A stretch of DNA of 37,894 bases from Lachnospiraceae bacterium (GTDB lineage Bacteria > Bacillota > Clostridia > Lachnospirales > Lachnospiraceae): NCBI GenBank assembly GCA_017623295.1, contig JAGAPK010000031.1, positions 1 to 37,894 on the forward strand. Direction: 5' to 3'. A program made the translations under genes and the position numbers. The notes beneath the pieces were generated by a model. It was not told the origin of the DNA, ran no database searches, and saw only the letters and a list, made by a program, of their open reading frames with translations. This document shows positions 24,390 through 33,411 of the stretch, piece by piece; position 1 is the first letter of the stretch, and each line of letters opens with the position of its first letter.

Positions 24390-26261
24390 TTACAAATCTG
24401 TTGCCTTATGAAAATAGTCATAAATCTGATTTGCAATATGCTCCGGAATCTCCGGAACTTCACACAGTTGTTCTGTCGATGCATTTTTAATCTCATCTAT
24501 CGATTTAAAATGCTTCATCAATGCCTTTCGTCTTGTCGGTCCTACTCCCGGAACTTCATCTAGAACCGATTTCACCTGCGACTTGGAACGTAAAGAACGA
24601 TGGTATTCAATCGCAAACCGATGGGCTTCGTCCTGAATTCTTGTAATCAGCTTAAAACCTTCCGAATGCGTGTCTATTGGGATTTCTACGTTGTGATAAT
24701 ACAAGCCTCTTGTGCGATGATTATCATCTTTTACCATACCACAAACCGGGATTTCTATATGCAGTTCTTCTAATACCTGCAGGGCAATGTTGACTTGTCC
24801 TCGCCCACCATCCATTAACAGTAAATCCGGAAACTTCGTAAAACTTCCAAACTCTTTGTCTATTTCTTTGCGGTCCAGTTCCGCCCGCTCTTCCATGCCA
24901 TGTACGAATCGCCTCGTGAGCACTTCTTTCATACATGCGTAATCATCCGGCCCGGAAACAGATTGTATTTTAAATTTACGATAGTCGCTGCGTTTCGGCT
25001 TTCCTTTTTCATAAACAACCATAGAACCTACATTAGCAAAGCCACTGATATTGGAAATATCAAATGCTTCCATTCTGTTTACGGATTCCAAATCAAGCAA
25101 AGAAGCAATTTCCCGAACAGCACCAATCGTACGTCCTTCTTCTCTTTTGATTCGCTCTTTATCCTGACTGAGAACTAAATGTGCATTTTGTGCCGCCAGT
25201 TCCACCAGCTTTTCTTTACTTCCTTTTTTCGGAACACGGATATACACTCTGCTGCCTTTTCTTGTACTCAGCCATTTTTCCAGAATTTCAATATCTGCTA
25301 TTTCTTCCTGTAACATTAATTCTTTTGGAATAAAAGGTGTTCCTGCATAAAACTGTTTTACAAAATCTAACAATATCTGCGCATCGTCATATCCGGCTAC
25401 ATGCATCATATAAAAATGCTCTCTGCCAATCAGCTTACCATCCCTTACAAAAAAGACCTGCACCACAGCATCGGTTTCATCTTTTGCCAGTGCAATAATA
25501 TCTTTGTCTTCTCCGTCACTATCTGTAATTTTTTGCTTCTGTGCCACACTTTTCACACTGTTAAATAAATCCCGATATCGAATCGCTTCCTCAAATTCCA
25601 GTTGCTCTGAAGCTTCCTGCATTTTCTGTTCCAGTTCCCTCAAAATCGGTTTATAATTTCCATTCAGAAAATCCAATGCCTGTTCCACTCTCTGACAGTA
25701 ATCTTCCTTGCTGATATATCCCTGACAAGGTGCAAGGCACTGTTTAATATGATAATTTAAACAAGGCCGCTCCAGTCCGATATCTCTCGGCAACTTTCGG
25801 TTACAGGTTTTTAACTGATAAAGTTTATTCATTAAATCTATCGTATCTTTTACTGCTGCCGCACTGGTGTATGGACCAAAATATTTGGATTTGTCCTTTT
25901 TCATTTCTCTGGAAAAAAGAATGCGCGGATATTCCTCACCCATTGTTACTTTGATGTATGGATAAGTCTTATCATCTTTCAACATAGTATTATATTTCGG
26001 ACTATGCTCTTTTATCAGATTATTTTCCAAAACAAGTGCTTCCAGTTCAGAATCGGTCACAATATATTCAAAACGGGCAATCTGTGCAACCATCTTATCA
26101 ATCTGTGGTCCACGTCCCACAATTTTGCGAAAATAAGAACGCACTCTGTTATGCAGATTGATTGCCTTTCCAACATAGATAATCGTATCATCTGCATCAT
26201 GCATGATATATACCCCCGGACTGTTAGGGAGTTTTTTCAATTCTTCTGCTATATCAAACAT
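24390..26261 (-). CDS. uvrC: Excinuclease ABC subunit C
   Basis: UvrC makes the dual incisions of nucleotide excision repair after UvrAB recognises a lesion. It is 623 residues long. The N-terminal GIY-YIG nuclease reads [12 protein letters not shown] and [18 protein letters not shown]. The UVR domain is [20 protein letters not shown]. The C-terminal RNase H-like nuclease has [10 protein letters not shown] and [12 protein letters not shown]. Tandem helix-hairpin-helix motifs follow ([19 protein letters not shown]). An open frame extends 16 codons upstream, but the Met at 26259-26261 has GGAGG six to seven bases before it and matches the family N-terminus. It lies upstream of hprK with a 105-base gap containing a promoter. 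Confidence 0.97.
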   Translation of the reverse strand: MFDIAEELKKLPNSPGVYIMHDADDTIIYVGKAINLHNRVRSYFRKIVGRGPQIDKMVAQIARFEYIVTDSELEALVLENNLIKEHSPKYNTMLKDDKTYPYIKVTMGEEYPRILFSREMKKDKSKYFGPYTSAAAVKDTIDLMNKLYQLKTCNRKLPRDIGLERPCLNYHIKQCLAPCQGYISKEDYCQRVEQALDFLNGNYKPILRELEQKMQEASEQLEFEEAIRYRDLFNSVKSVAQKQKITDSDGEDKDIIALAKDETDAVVQVFFVRDGKLIGREHFYMMHVAGYDDAQILLDFVKQFYAGTPFIPKELMLQEEIADIEILEKWLSTRKGSRVYIRVPKKGSKEKLVELAAQNAHLVLSQDKERIKREEGRTIGAVREIASLLDLESVNRMEAFDISNISGFANVGSMVVYEKGKPKRSDYRKFKIQSVSGPDDYACMKEVLTRRFVHGMEERAELDRKEIDKEFGSFTKFPDLLLMDGGRGQVNIALQVLEELHIEIPVCGMVKDDNHRTRGLYYHNVEIPIDTHSEGFKLITRIQDEAHRFAIEYHRSLRSKSQVKSVLDEVPGVGPTRRKALMKHFKSIDEIKNASTEQLCEVPEIPEHIANQIYDYFHKATDL

Positions 26262-26280
26262 ATACTTCCTCCATGCTTTC

Positions 26281-26309
26281 ATTCTAACGAAAAAAACAAC
26301 AAAAGGCAA
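26281..26309 (-). promoter_or_regulatory. Possible promoter of uvrC
   Basis: -35 TTGCCT (26304-26309), 17-base spacer, -10 TAGAAT (26281-26286). The -35 overlaps the distal arm of the ftsH terminator. Confidence 0.45.
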
Positions 26310-26329
26310 AGCCTGTTTCTGACTTTGCC
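26305..26329 (-). terminator. Terminator of ftsH
   Basis: A seven-pair stem GGCAAAG/CTTTGCC with an 11-base loop. On the minus strand it is followed by TTTTGTTGTTTTTTT. It lies 46 bases after the ftsH stop. Confidence 0.7.
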
Positions 26330-26374
26330 CCTGTTTTTTTATATTATAATCATATTATAAATTTATCATTCGTT

Positions 26375-28591
26375 TCATTTCTGATCCGATGGTACTTCCG
26401 CTTCTGAAAAAAGACCTACATTACCGCGCGGTGCTTCCGGCTGCTCCTGCGCCGGGGCTTCCGGTTGTTCTTGCGCAGATGGTTGTTGCGGCATCTGCTG
26501 AAATTCCTGCGCTGGTGCTTCCGATGTGACTACATTCTGCTCGACATCTTTCTGCTCGACATCTTTCTGCTCACCGTCTTTCTGCTCACCGTCTTTCTGC
26601 TCACCGTCTTTCTTCTTCTCATCTTCTTCTGGTTCCGGAATACCTTTTTCCTGACGGTAAATCTTCATAAACTCTTTACCGGTAATGGTTTCTTTTTCAA
26701 TTAAGTGGGCTGCCAATTTATCCATCAGCTCACGGTTTTCTTTTAATAATTTCTTCGCTTCTTCATAGCTTTCACGAAGCATTGTCATAACTTCGGTATC
26801 GATGTCCGCTGCTGTTACATCGGAACAGGTCAGAGAAGCTCTTCCGTCAAGGTACTGGCTTTCTACGGTAGCAAGTCCCATCAAGCCAAACTTCTTGCTC
26901 ATACCAAAACGTGTAACCATGTTCCGGGCAATGCTGGTTGCCTGCTCAATATCATTCGCCGCACCTGTTGTTACCGTATCGAATACAATTTCTTCTGCAG
27001 CACGACCACCAAGAAGACCTACTAATCTGTCACGAAGTTCTGCTTCTGTATTCAGATATTTCTCTTCTTCCGGTACATGCATAACATAGCCTAGTGCACC
27101 CATTGTTCTTGGTACAATGGTAATCTTCTGTACCGGCTCGGAATTTTTCTGTAAGGCACTGACAAGTGCATGACCTACTTCATGATAAGAAACAATCTTA
27201 CGCTCTTCTTTGCTCATGATGCGGTCTTTCTTTTCTTTACCGACAAGTACCTGCTCTACGGCATCAAATAAGTCTTTCTGGCTGACAAACTCTCTGCCCA
27301 TTTTAACAGCATTAATTGCTGCCTCATTAATCATATTGGCAAGATCAGAACCAACTGCGCCAGAAGTCGCAAGTGCAATCTCATCCAAATCTACGGTTTC
27401 ATCCATAAGTACATTTTTGGCATGTACTTTTAAAATTTCCACTCGACCTTTTAAATCTGGCTTATCTACAATAATTCTTCTATCGAAACGTCCCGGACGA
27501 AGCAGGGCTTTATCCAGAATTTCCGGACGGTTTGTAGCTGCCAGAATAATAATACCCTTCTTGGCATCAAAACCATCCATCTCAGAAAGCAGCTGATTCA
27601 AGGTCTGCTCACGTTCTTCGTTACCGCCGCCGTATTTTGTATCACGGCTTCTACCGATGGCATCAATCTCATCAATAAATACGATACAAGGTGCATTTTT
27701 CTCAGCTTCCTTAAACAAATCACGCACACGGGAAGCACCCACACCAACATATAATTCAATAAAATCGGAACCAGACAATGAGAAGAATGGCACATGTGCC
27801 TCTCCTGCTACCGCTTTGGCAAGTAACGTCTTACCAGTACCCGGAGGGCCTACTAAAAGCGCACCTTTTGGTAATCTTGCACCAATCTTGGAATATTTAC
27901 CCGGATTATGCAGGAAATCAACGACCTCGACCAAGGATTCTTTCGCCTCATCTTCACCTGCTACGTCCTTAAAAGTAATACCTGTTTCCTTTTGTACATA
28001 TACTTTAGCATTGCTCTTACCGACTCCCATCGGACCGCCGCCTTTGCCCATCTTGCGGAACAGCAGGCTCAAAAGTCCCCACATTAATAAAATCGGCAAA
28101 ATATAGTACAGCAATATCGTCATAATGACACTGGAACTGTCTGCTACTTCCTTATTAATTGCAATATTGTGCTCCAGCAATCTTGCCGTCAGCGTATCAT
28201 CTTCTTCCATTTTACCAGTATAATAGGAAATATTATTTCCATACGCATACATAAAAGGATTGTCCGATCCTTCCTGTTTTGGATAAATGGTAATTGTATC
28301 AGCATCCACTACAACATTATCAATTTCATCATTTTCAATCATTTCGATAAATTCGTTATAGCTGATTTCCTGATTTGTTGCACCTGTCATAAATTTCATA
28401 AACATGCTGATGCTGAACAAAGTAATCAATGCAGCAACAATTAAAATCACAAAACTCTGTTTCTTTGGATCATTGCCATTACCACCCGGACCTCCCGGTC
28501 CGCCCTGACCATTATTTCCGTTATTCGGTCCGCCATTCTGATTACTGTTATTATTATAATTACCATCATATTGGTTTAAATTATTGTCCAT
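26375..28591 (-). CDS. ftsH: ATP-dependent zinc metalloprotease FtsH
   Basis: A membrane-anchored AAA+ protease that degrades misfolded and regulatory proteins. It is 738 residues long. Residues 1 to about 45 are an Asn/Gly/Pro-rich tail. TM1 is [18 protein letters not shown]. The extracytoplasmic domain follows, then TM2 ([20 protein letters not shown]). The AAA module has Walker A GPPGTGKT, Walker [12 protein letters not shown] and RPGRFDR. The zinc site is HEVGH, His470 to His474, with Val where Ala is usual. The C-terminus is another low-complexity tail, with five copies of KD(G/V)EQ and two of QEQPEAPA. The gene is monocistronic, with its own promoter and terminator. Confidence 0.97.
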   Translation of the reverse strand: MDNNLNQYDGNYNNNSNQNGGPNNGNNGQGGPGGPGGNGNDPKKQSFVILIVAALITLFSISMFMKFMTGATNQEISYNEFIEMIENDEIDNVVVDADTITIYPKQEGSDNPFMYAYGNNISYYTGKMEEDDTLTARLLEHNIAINKEVADSSSVIMTILLYYILPILLMWGLLSLLFRKMGKGGGPMGVGKSNAKVYVQKETGITFKDVAGEDEAKESLVEVVDFLHNPGKYSKIGARLPKGALLVGPPGTGKTLLAKAVAGEAHVPFFSLSGSDFIELYVGVGASRVRDLFKEAEKNAPCIVFIDEIDAIGRSRDTKYGGGNEEREQTLNQLLSEMDGFDAKKGIIILAATNRPEILDKALLRPGRFDRRIIVDKPDLKGRVEILKVHAKNVLMDETVDLDEIALATSGAVGSDLANMINEAAINAVKMGREFVSQKDLFDAVEQVLVGKEKKDRIMSKEERKIVSYHEVGHALVSALQKNSEPVQKITIVPRTMGALGYVMHVPEEEKYLNTEAELRDRLVGLLGGRAAEEIVFDTVTTGAANDIEQATSIARNMVTRFGMSKKFGLMGLATVESQYLDGRASLTCSDVTAADIDTEVMTMLRESYEEAKKLLKENRELMDKLAAHLIEKETITGKEFMKIYRQEKGIPEPEEDEKKKDGEQKDGEQKDGEQKDVEQKDVEQNVVTSEAPAQEFQQMPQQPSAQEQPEAPAQEQPEAPRGNVGLFSEAEVPSDQK
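26537..26611 (-). repeat. Five 15-bp tandem repeats in the ftsH tail
   Basis: Five units of CTGCTC(G/A)(A/C)C(A/G)TCTTT (plus strand) encode KD(V/G)EQ five times in the FtsH C-terminal tail. A second direct repeat (two 24-bp units, 26433-26480) encodes QEQPEAPA. In-frame arrays of this kind commonly vary in copy number between strains. Confidence 0.9.
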
Positions 28592-28630
28592 TATGAGGTG
28601 TCCTCACTTTCAAAAACTTAGTCTACTCCT

Positions 28631-28659
28631 ATTATAGGTAACCAATTTTTATAAATCAA
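28631..28659 (-). promoter_or_regulatory. Promoter of ftsH
   Basis: -35 TTGATT (28654-28659), 17-base spacer, -10 TATAAT (28631-28636) on the minus strand, 40 bases before the ftsH ATG. Confidence 0.7.
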
Positions 28660-28767
28660 TAAGATATTTATGAATTTATAGACACAAGTATTAAAGATTT
28701 CTAAATTTTTTACCCAATCATTTCCAATATCTGCACTTTTAGATTCAAATTAAATCTATATTTTTAG

Positions 28768-28779
28768 GTCAATATTGAC
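28768..28779 (+). promoter_or_regulatory. Palindrome upstream of the AraC-type gene
   Basis: A perfect 12-base palindrome GTCAATATTGAC lies 48 bases before the ATG and overlaps a TTGACT that could act as a -35. A looser inverted repeat (AGATT/AATCT) is at 28741-28757. It is a candidate operator; autoregulation is only a guess. Confidence 0.35.
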
Positions 28780-28827
28780 TTTTCAAAAAAAATATCCGAT
28801 GATATCTACAGAAAGGAATCAGCCGGT

Positions 28828-29679
28828 ATGACACAATATACTCACGAAGAAGTGCAAACTGAATCAGCCATTCATGTAAAATTTATGATTTATGAGGATT
28901 CCAACCATCTTGTAACAGAGCATTGGCATCGTAGCATGGAAGTAGTTTATCTTTATGAAGGTGAAATGGATGTTACGATAAACAGTCGGAAATACAAATT
29001 GCTTTCCGGTGATTTCATTGTCATTAATTCTGCAGACATTCACGCTACACAATGTTATGAACATGCTAAGGTTCTGCTATTACAGATTCCTTTTGACTTT
29101 CTTCAGCACGCCATTCCTGATTATGACAATATCCGCTTTGATATGGATAAAAATATGACAAAGAATTCTGACCTTTCCGACAGTCGCACCTCGGATGCTC
29201 TCTTAAAACTTCGTCAGATTCTGACTTCTATGGGAAGCTTATACGAAGAAAAACCACAGGGATATTCTCTGCGTTTCTCCAGTCTGCTCTATGATTTTCT
29301 TTATACACTTGTTATTCATTATCAGGTTTCGATTGATTCTACTGCCAAAATTCAAAGTCAGAAGAATCTCAAACGTTTAGAGCCTGTTATTCATTATGTA
29401 AAAAAACATTATAAAGAAGTTATTTCTTTAGAGGAGGCGTCTTCTCTTGCCGCCCTGAATCCTGAATATTTCTGCCGTTTCTTCAAAAAAAATATGGGCA
29501 CCACGTTCACTACTTATGTCAATAGTGTACGTCTTGCCCATGTATGTGAGGATTTAAAAAATACGGATTATAATATCGGAACTATTTTAGAACAGAACGG
29601 TATTACCAACTACAAGCTTTTTATGAAAAATTTCAAGCATTTATATGGCTGCACGCCAAAGGAATTCCGCCGCAATTAA
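28828..29679 (+). CDS. AraC family transcriptional regulator with N-terminal cupin domain
   Basis: A 283-residue regulator. Residues about 10-100 form a cupin ligand-binding domain (VTEHWHRSMEVVYLYEGEMD, then YKLLSGDFIVINSADIHATQ), typical of sugar-responsive members. A helical linker follows, then the AraC double HTH over the last 100 residues: VIHYVKKHYKEVISLEEAS, PEYFCRFFKKNMGTTFTTYV and FMKNFKHLYGCTPKEFRRN. The ATG follows AGAAAGGAA. Its regulon is unknown: neighbours are ftsH and a dehydrogenase, neither an obvious sugar target. Its TAA overlaps the stop of the convergent small gene inside one TTAA. Confidence 0.93.
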   Translation: MTQYTHEEVQTESAIHVKFMIYEDSNHLVTEHWHRSMEVVYLYEGEMDVTINSRKYKLLSGDFIVINSADIHATQCYEHAKVLLLQIPFDFLQHAIPDYDNIRFDMDKNMTKNSDLSDSRTSDALLKLRQILTSMGSLYEEKPQGYSLRFSSLLYDFLYTLVIHYQVSIDSTAKIQSQKNLKRLEPVIHYVKKHYKEVISLEEASSLAALNPEYFCRFFKKNMGTTFTTYVNSVRLAHVCEDLKNTDYNIGTILEQNGITNYKLFMKNFKHLYGCTPKEFRRN

Positions 29680-29876
29680 CCACGCTGTTTGTCCAGAAGT
29701 TCCTTGAGTGCCTCATCGCCAATGCTTACCCATGCATCTTCTTCCTCTGCATTTAATCCAAGGTATTCACGAAGTGTCATAGTTTCGTCATGAAATCCCC
29801 AATCCTGGCTATAATCGTCTATTTCTTCAAACTCTATTTCTCCGGCTAAATATTTCTCTTTAAAAGTCTTCTCCAA
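29676..29876 (-). CDS. Small unknown acidic protein (TTG start)
   Basis: I do not recognise this 66-residue product. It starts at a TTG (29874-29876) with a perfect AAGGAGG eight bases upstream. Longer in-frame ATG starts at 29975 and 29954 would overlap the preceding dehydrogenase gene and lack ribosome binding sites. The protein is acidic and soluble, with LAGEIEFEEIDDYSQDWGF, MTLREYLGLNAEEEDAWVS and EALKELL. Its organisation resembles short accessory proteins of Clostridia that have an EFLGM/EYLGL-type motif before a conserved Trp. It begins 34 bases after the dehydrogenase stop and is probably co-transcribed. The convergent AraC stop shares its TTAA, with no terminator between. Confidence 0.65.
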   Translation of the reverse strand: MEKTFKEKYLAGEIEFEEIDDYSQDWGFHDETMTLREYLGLNAEEEDAWVSIGDEALKELLDKQRG

Positions 29877-29910
29877 CGTCTTTTCCTCCTTCTGAATCTC
29901 TTCCTGATTT

Positions 29911-30831
29911 TTAGCTAAGTCCTTGCTCTCTTGCCTTTGCCGCAACCATCTCATAGGTCGGCACCGGAACACCATACTGCTGTCCCATGCGGACTACTTC
30001 GTAAATCAGTCCATCAATTTCCGAACTTTTGCCTGCATATACATCTCTCTGCATAGAGGTAGATGCAGTCGGATCTAATGTATCCAGAATTTGTAAATTC
30101 GTTGTTACAATATCTACCTGAAACGGCACATCCATAGCAACTGCCAGTGCATCAATTTCTTTCATCAATTTTACAAAAGTATCTCTTGCATCACCGGTTT
30201 TCTGCACCTCGCCTGCGGAAACATGATAATATAATCCGCATGCTGCCATCGGTGATACATAAGCGAATTTCTGAAGCGCATCTCTACGAATGTTGTCAGA
30301 TAACACCGCATCAATACCGCTGTCTTTTAAATCTTTGGCCACTTCAAACAAAGCCGGACAGAGACTCTCCGGTTCCCTGGCACCATATACCACCCGGAAA
30401 ATATTTCCCTTCTGCCAGATGGTTCCCGGTTCTTTGATTTCTGCCGCTATGTAAATACAACCGTCCGTAACCAATAAGTCCGGCAGTTGTTTCTGCATTC
30501 TGCTTCCCGTTCCATAGATATTCAAAATCGGAATCACAACGGTATCCTTTTTGGCTACTTTCTTAATAAAAGGAATCGTATCTTCTAAAGAATACCCTTT
30601 GACACAGACAAAAATAACATCCGGCCGTCCATCATAATGCTCCATATCAGTTGCTTTGATTGGATGAACCACATAATTTCCCTTCACGGTAGTATCCATC
30701 TTAAGCCCCTGCTCCTGCATTTTTTTAAGATGTTCCCCTCTTGCAATCAAAGTAACATCTTTCCCTGCCTCTGTCATAAAAGCACCGATACTTCCGCCGG
30801 TACCTCCTGCTCCGATTACTAAATACTTCAT
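29911..30831 (-). CDS. Ketopantoate reductase (PanE/ApbA) family dehydrogenase
   Basis: An NAD(P)-dependent 2-hydroxyacid-type dehydrogenase of 306 residues. The Rossmann motif YLVIGAGGTGGSIGAFM is N-terminal. VTLIARGEHLKKMQEQGLK and DVIFVCVKGYSLEDTIPFI (Lys in the conserved VK position) follow. The C-terminal helical domain carries DNIRRDALQKFAYVSPMAA and SSEIDGLIYEVVRMGQQYGV. In true PanE this reduces ketopantoate for pantothenate synthesis; no pantothenate genes are nearby, so other 2-oxoacids are equally possible. The Met at 30829-30831 with GGAGAG upstream is chosen over an earlier ATG at 30918 that overlaps the promoter. Confidence 0.88.
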   Translation of the reverse strand: MKYLVIGAGGTGGSIGAFMTEAGKDVTLIARGEHLKKMQEQGLKMDTTVKGNYVVHPIKATDMEHYDGRPDVIFVCVKGYSLEDTIPFIKKVAKKDTVVIPILNIYGTGSRMQKQLPDLLVTDGCIYIAAEIKEPGTIWQKGNIFRVVYGAREPESLCPALFEVAKDLKDSGIDAVLSDNIRRDALQKFAYVSPMAACGLYYHVSAGEVQKTGDARDTFVKLMKEIDALAVAMDVPFQVDIVTTNLQILDTLDPTASTSMQRDVYAGKSSEIDGLIYEVVRMGQQYGVPVPTYEMVAAKAREQGLS

Positions 30832-30904
30832 ATTGTTGTTCTCTCCATGTTGCCGTATTTGACGGCTTTTTCTTTTTATAATTCTTTTTTTAGAATACAT
30901 AAAA

Positions 30905-30934
30905 ATTATACAGAACAACTTCTTATACTGTCAA
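30905..30934 (-). promoter_or_regulatory. Consensus promoter of the dehydrogenase gene
   Basis: Perfect -35 TTGACA (30929-30934) and -10 TATAAT (30905-30910) hexamers with an 18-base spacer on the minus strand. The -35 lies in the last codons of the upstream malY-like gene. The leader holds a GCCGT/ACGGC hairpin (30852-30866). Confidence 0.75.
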
Positions 30935-32104
30935 TGCTGCAACCGCTTTTTCCAAACGTTCTAATGCTTCCTGCAAAAGACTTCTCGGACAGGTAAGATT
31001 AATTCGTTCAAAACCTGCTCCAACTTTTCCAAACATTGCTCCTGCATCCAGCCATAGTTTTGCCTGATTGACAATCAAATCTTCCAAATCATGTTCCGAC
31101 AAACCAAGTTCACGGCAATCCAGCCATATTAAATAAGTTCCTTCCGGTTCCACAAGTTTAATCTGTGGAATTCTTTTTTCCAGAAAATCTCTGGCAAAAT
31201 CCAGATTCCCTTTCAAATACACTTTTAACTGTTCCAGCCACTCTCTGCCGCCTTCATAAGCTGCCTGACAAGCATGCTGTCCTAACATGTTCACTTCGCA
31301 ATATCCGGCTGCATCCAGACGTTTCAAAAAAGCCTTACGAATTTCCGGATTTGGAATAAAAATATTGGAAACCTGCAAGCCTGCCAGATTAAAGGTCTTG
31401 CTTGGTGCAGTACAAATAATACTAATATCTTTCAATCTTTCATCTACCGTAGGCAGTATGTAATGCTTATGTCCAGGATAAACGAAATCACTGTGAATCT
31501 CATCACTGACAATTTTCACACCATGTTTCAGACAGATTTCTCCTACTTTCTGTAACTCTTCTTTTGTCCATACTCTTCCCACCGGGTTGTGCGGACTGCA
31601 GAGCAAAAAAAGCTTCACATTCTCTTCTACAATCTTGGTTTCCAGTTCTTCAAAGTTCATCTCATAATGACCATCTTTTAAGATAAGCGGACTGTTTACC
31701 AACTTACGATTATTATCTTTGACAACTGCCGCAAAAGGATAATACACCGGCTGTTGGATTAAAACACCGTCACCCTCTTTGGTCAATGCCTGAATTGCCA
31801 TAGCAATCGCAAATACTACACCGGGCGTTTTAACAAGCCACTCTTTTTCAACGGTCCAGTCGAAATAAGTCTGATACCAATTTGCAATTGCCTGAAAATA
31901 ATTATCTTTATGATTCGTGTACCCGAAAATACCAAGCTCTACATCTTTCTTCATTCGCTCCGTAATACAGGATGCTGTCCTAAAATCCATATCTGCTACC
32001 CAGAGTGGTAAAATGTCTGCCGGTTTTCCTCGTTCTACCGCAAAATCATATTTCAGACAGTCCGAATTTTTTCTATCAATTACTTCGTCAAAATTATGTA
32101 CCAT
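30923..32104 (-). CDS. MalY/PatB-family PLP C-S lyase or aminotransferase
   Basis: A fold-type I PLP enzyme of 393 residues. The N-terminus FDEVIDRKNSDCLKYDF and LPLWVADMDF is diagnostic of the MalY/PatB group, most of which act as cystathionine beta-lyases or cysteine desulfhydrases. PVYYPFAAVV, CSPHNPVGRVWTKEEL, VSDEIHSDFVY and the PLP-lysine motif APSKTFNLAGLQVSN follow. A C-terminal INLTCPRSLL carries the substrate-carboxylate Arg. Its neighbour encodes a cystathionine-gamma-synthase-family enzyme, so the pair could convert cysteine to homocysteine. MalY-type regulation of sugar uptake is an alternative not supported here. Confidence 0.9.
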   Translation of the reverse strand: MVHNFDEVIDRKNSDCLKYDFAVERGKPADILPLWVADMDFRTASCITERMKKDVELGIFGYTNHKDNYFQAIANWYQTYFDWTVEKEWLVKTPGVVFAIAMAIQALTKEGDGVLIQQPVYYPFAAVVKDNNRKLVNSPLILKDGHYEMNFEELETKIVEENVKLFLLCSPHNPVGRVWTKEELQKVGEICLKHGVKIVSDEIHSDFVYPGHKHYILPTVDERLKDISIICTAPSKTFNLAGLQVSNIFIPNPEIRKAFLKRLDAAGYCEVNMLGQHACQAAYEGGREWLEQLKVYLKGNLDFARDFLEKRIPQIKLVEPEGTYLIWLDCRELGLSEHDLEDLIVNQAKLWLDAGAMFGKVGAGFERINLTCPRSLLQEALERLEKAVAALTV

Positions 32105-32189
32105 GCTTCAGTTCTCCACATCTATTATTATCTGCTTCTCACATCTATTGTTTTGGCTTTATTTTTTCTTTATCTTTCACAGCACTCTT

Positions 32190-33338
32190 TTAAGCGTTCA
32201 TTGCCTGTTCCAAATCAGCTATCAAGTCATGAACATCTTCAATACCAACAGACATACGAAGCAAGGTTTCATCGATACCTTTCGCTTTTCGCTTTTCTTC
32301 CGGTACATCCGCATGCGTCTGTGTCATCGGATAAGTAATCAGACTTTCCGTACCACCCAGGCTCTCTGCAAACTGCACCACCTTCACATGCTCCAAAATC
32401 CGATATACGGTTTCCTTCGAATCCACACGAAATGTCAACATACCACCATAACCACGACTCTGTTTCTGTATAATTTCTCTGCCGGGATGATTTTCTAATC
32501 CTATATAACGTACTTCCTTTACCTTTGGCTGGTTCTGTAACCACTGTGCAATCGCCAATGCATTCGCCTGATGCTTCTCCATACGCACAGATAAGGTTTT
32601 GATACCTCGCAAAACAAGCCAGCTATCGAATGGTGCCAGACCTGCACCGGTTGTCTTCAGGACGTTCCGAATCCCTTCCGAAATGTCTTCCCGGTTTGTT
32701 ACGAGAAAACCACCCAGAGTATCATTATGCCCTTCCAGATACTTCGTCGCACTGTGAACTACTACATCTGCGCCCAAATCCAGCGGATTCTGAAAATATG
32801 GTGTAAGGAAAGTATTGTCAACTGCCAGAAGACAACCTTTTTCCTTCGCGATTTTACTGATTTCCGTAATATCTGTTACCTGCATCATCGGATTGGTCGG
32901 TGTTTCCACATAAATAAGTTTTGTATTTTCCTGTAATGCCGCTTTTACCTGTTCCAAATCAGATGTATCTACATAAGTTACTTTAATTCCATTTTTCTCA
33001 TTTATCAAACGGAACTGACGAATCGTTCCTCCATATAAGTCATCGGTTGCTACAATATGGTCGCCCGGATGCAGAAGTTCCATAAACGCACTGACTGCTG
33101 CCATACCACAGGAAAAGGCAATCGCATCTGTTCCATGTTCCAAATCTGCCATGATTCGCTCTACTTCTTCTCTGGTTGGATTCTGGACTCTGGTATAATC
33201 ATATCCTGTACTTTGTCCAACTCCCGGATGAGCGTAAGCCGCAGTCTGATAAATCGGGAAACTGATGCTTCCAGTATTATCTACATTTTTTCTCTTCCCA
33301 TTGCCGTGAATACACACGGTATCAACTCCATAACTCAT
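32190..33338 (-). CDS. Cystathionine gamma-synthase/lyase family trans-sulfuration enzyme
   Basis: A PLP enzyme of the Cys/Met metabolism family, 382 residues. GSISFPIYQTAAY, YDYTRVQNPTREEVERIMA, FSCGMAAVSAF, DDLYGGTIRQF and VETPTNPMMQVTDI are hallmark segments. The PLP-binding Lys is in VVHSATKYLEGHNDTLGG. ESLGGTESLITYPMTQTHAD and LLRMSVGIED close the protein. Synthase (MetB), gamma-lyase and O-acetylhomoserine sulfhydrylase activities cannot be separated reliably by motif. The Met at 33336-33338 (GAAGGAA upstream) replaces a longer open frame from 33365 that has no ribosome binding site. No S-box or T-box leader fits in the short upstream gap. Confidence 0.92.
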   Translation of the reverse strand: MSYGVDTVCIHGNGKRKNVDNTGSISFPIYQTAAYAHPGVGQSTGYDYTRVQNPTREEVERIMADLEHGTDAIAFSCGMAAVSAFMELLHPGDHIVATDDLYGGTIRQFRLINEKNGIKVTYVDTSDLEQVKAALQENTKLIYVETPTNPMMQVTDITEISKIAKEKGCLLAVDNTFLTPYFQNPLDLGADVVVHSATKYLEGHNDTLGGFLVTNREDISEGIRNVLKTTGAGLAPFDSWLVLRGIKTLSVRMEKHQANALAIAQWLQNQPKVKEVRYIGLENHPGREIIQKQSRGYGGMLTFRVDSKETVYRILEHVKVVQFAESLGGTESLITYPMTQTHADVPEEKRKAKGIDETLLRMSVGIEDVHDLIADLEQAMNA

Positions 33339-33411
33339 ATATATTTCCTTCGCTTTCTTCTGCATTTTAAATATATTATACTGCCAACTATTTATATATG
33401 ATAGTCTCTAT

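Noticed and set aside
26261-26309. Sixteen-residue N-terminal extension of UvrC
   Set aside because: The internal ATG has GGAGG and matches UvrC N-termini; the extension would run through the ftsH terminator and the uvrC promoter.
26537-26611. CRISPR-like array
   Set aside because: The regular repeats have no spacers; they are in-frame codons of the FtsH tail.
31917-32498. 193-codon plus-strand ORF
   Set aside because: Spans the ends of two PLP-enzyme genes and the gap between them on the opposite strand; no motif or ribosome binding site.
33339-33411. S-box or T-box riboswitch before the gamma-synthase-family gene
   Set aside because: The gap is under 75 bases and contains no terminator/antiterminator or specifier-like structure.
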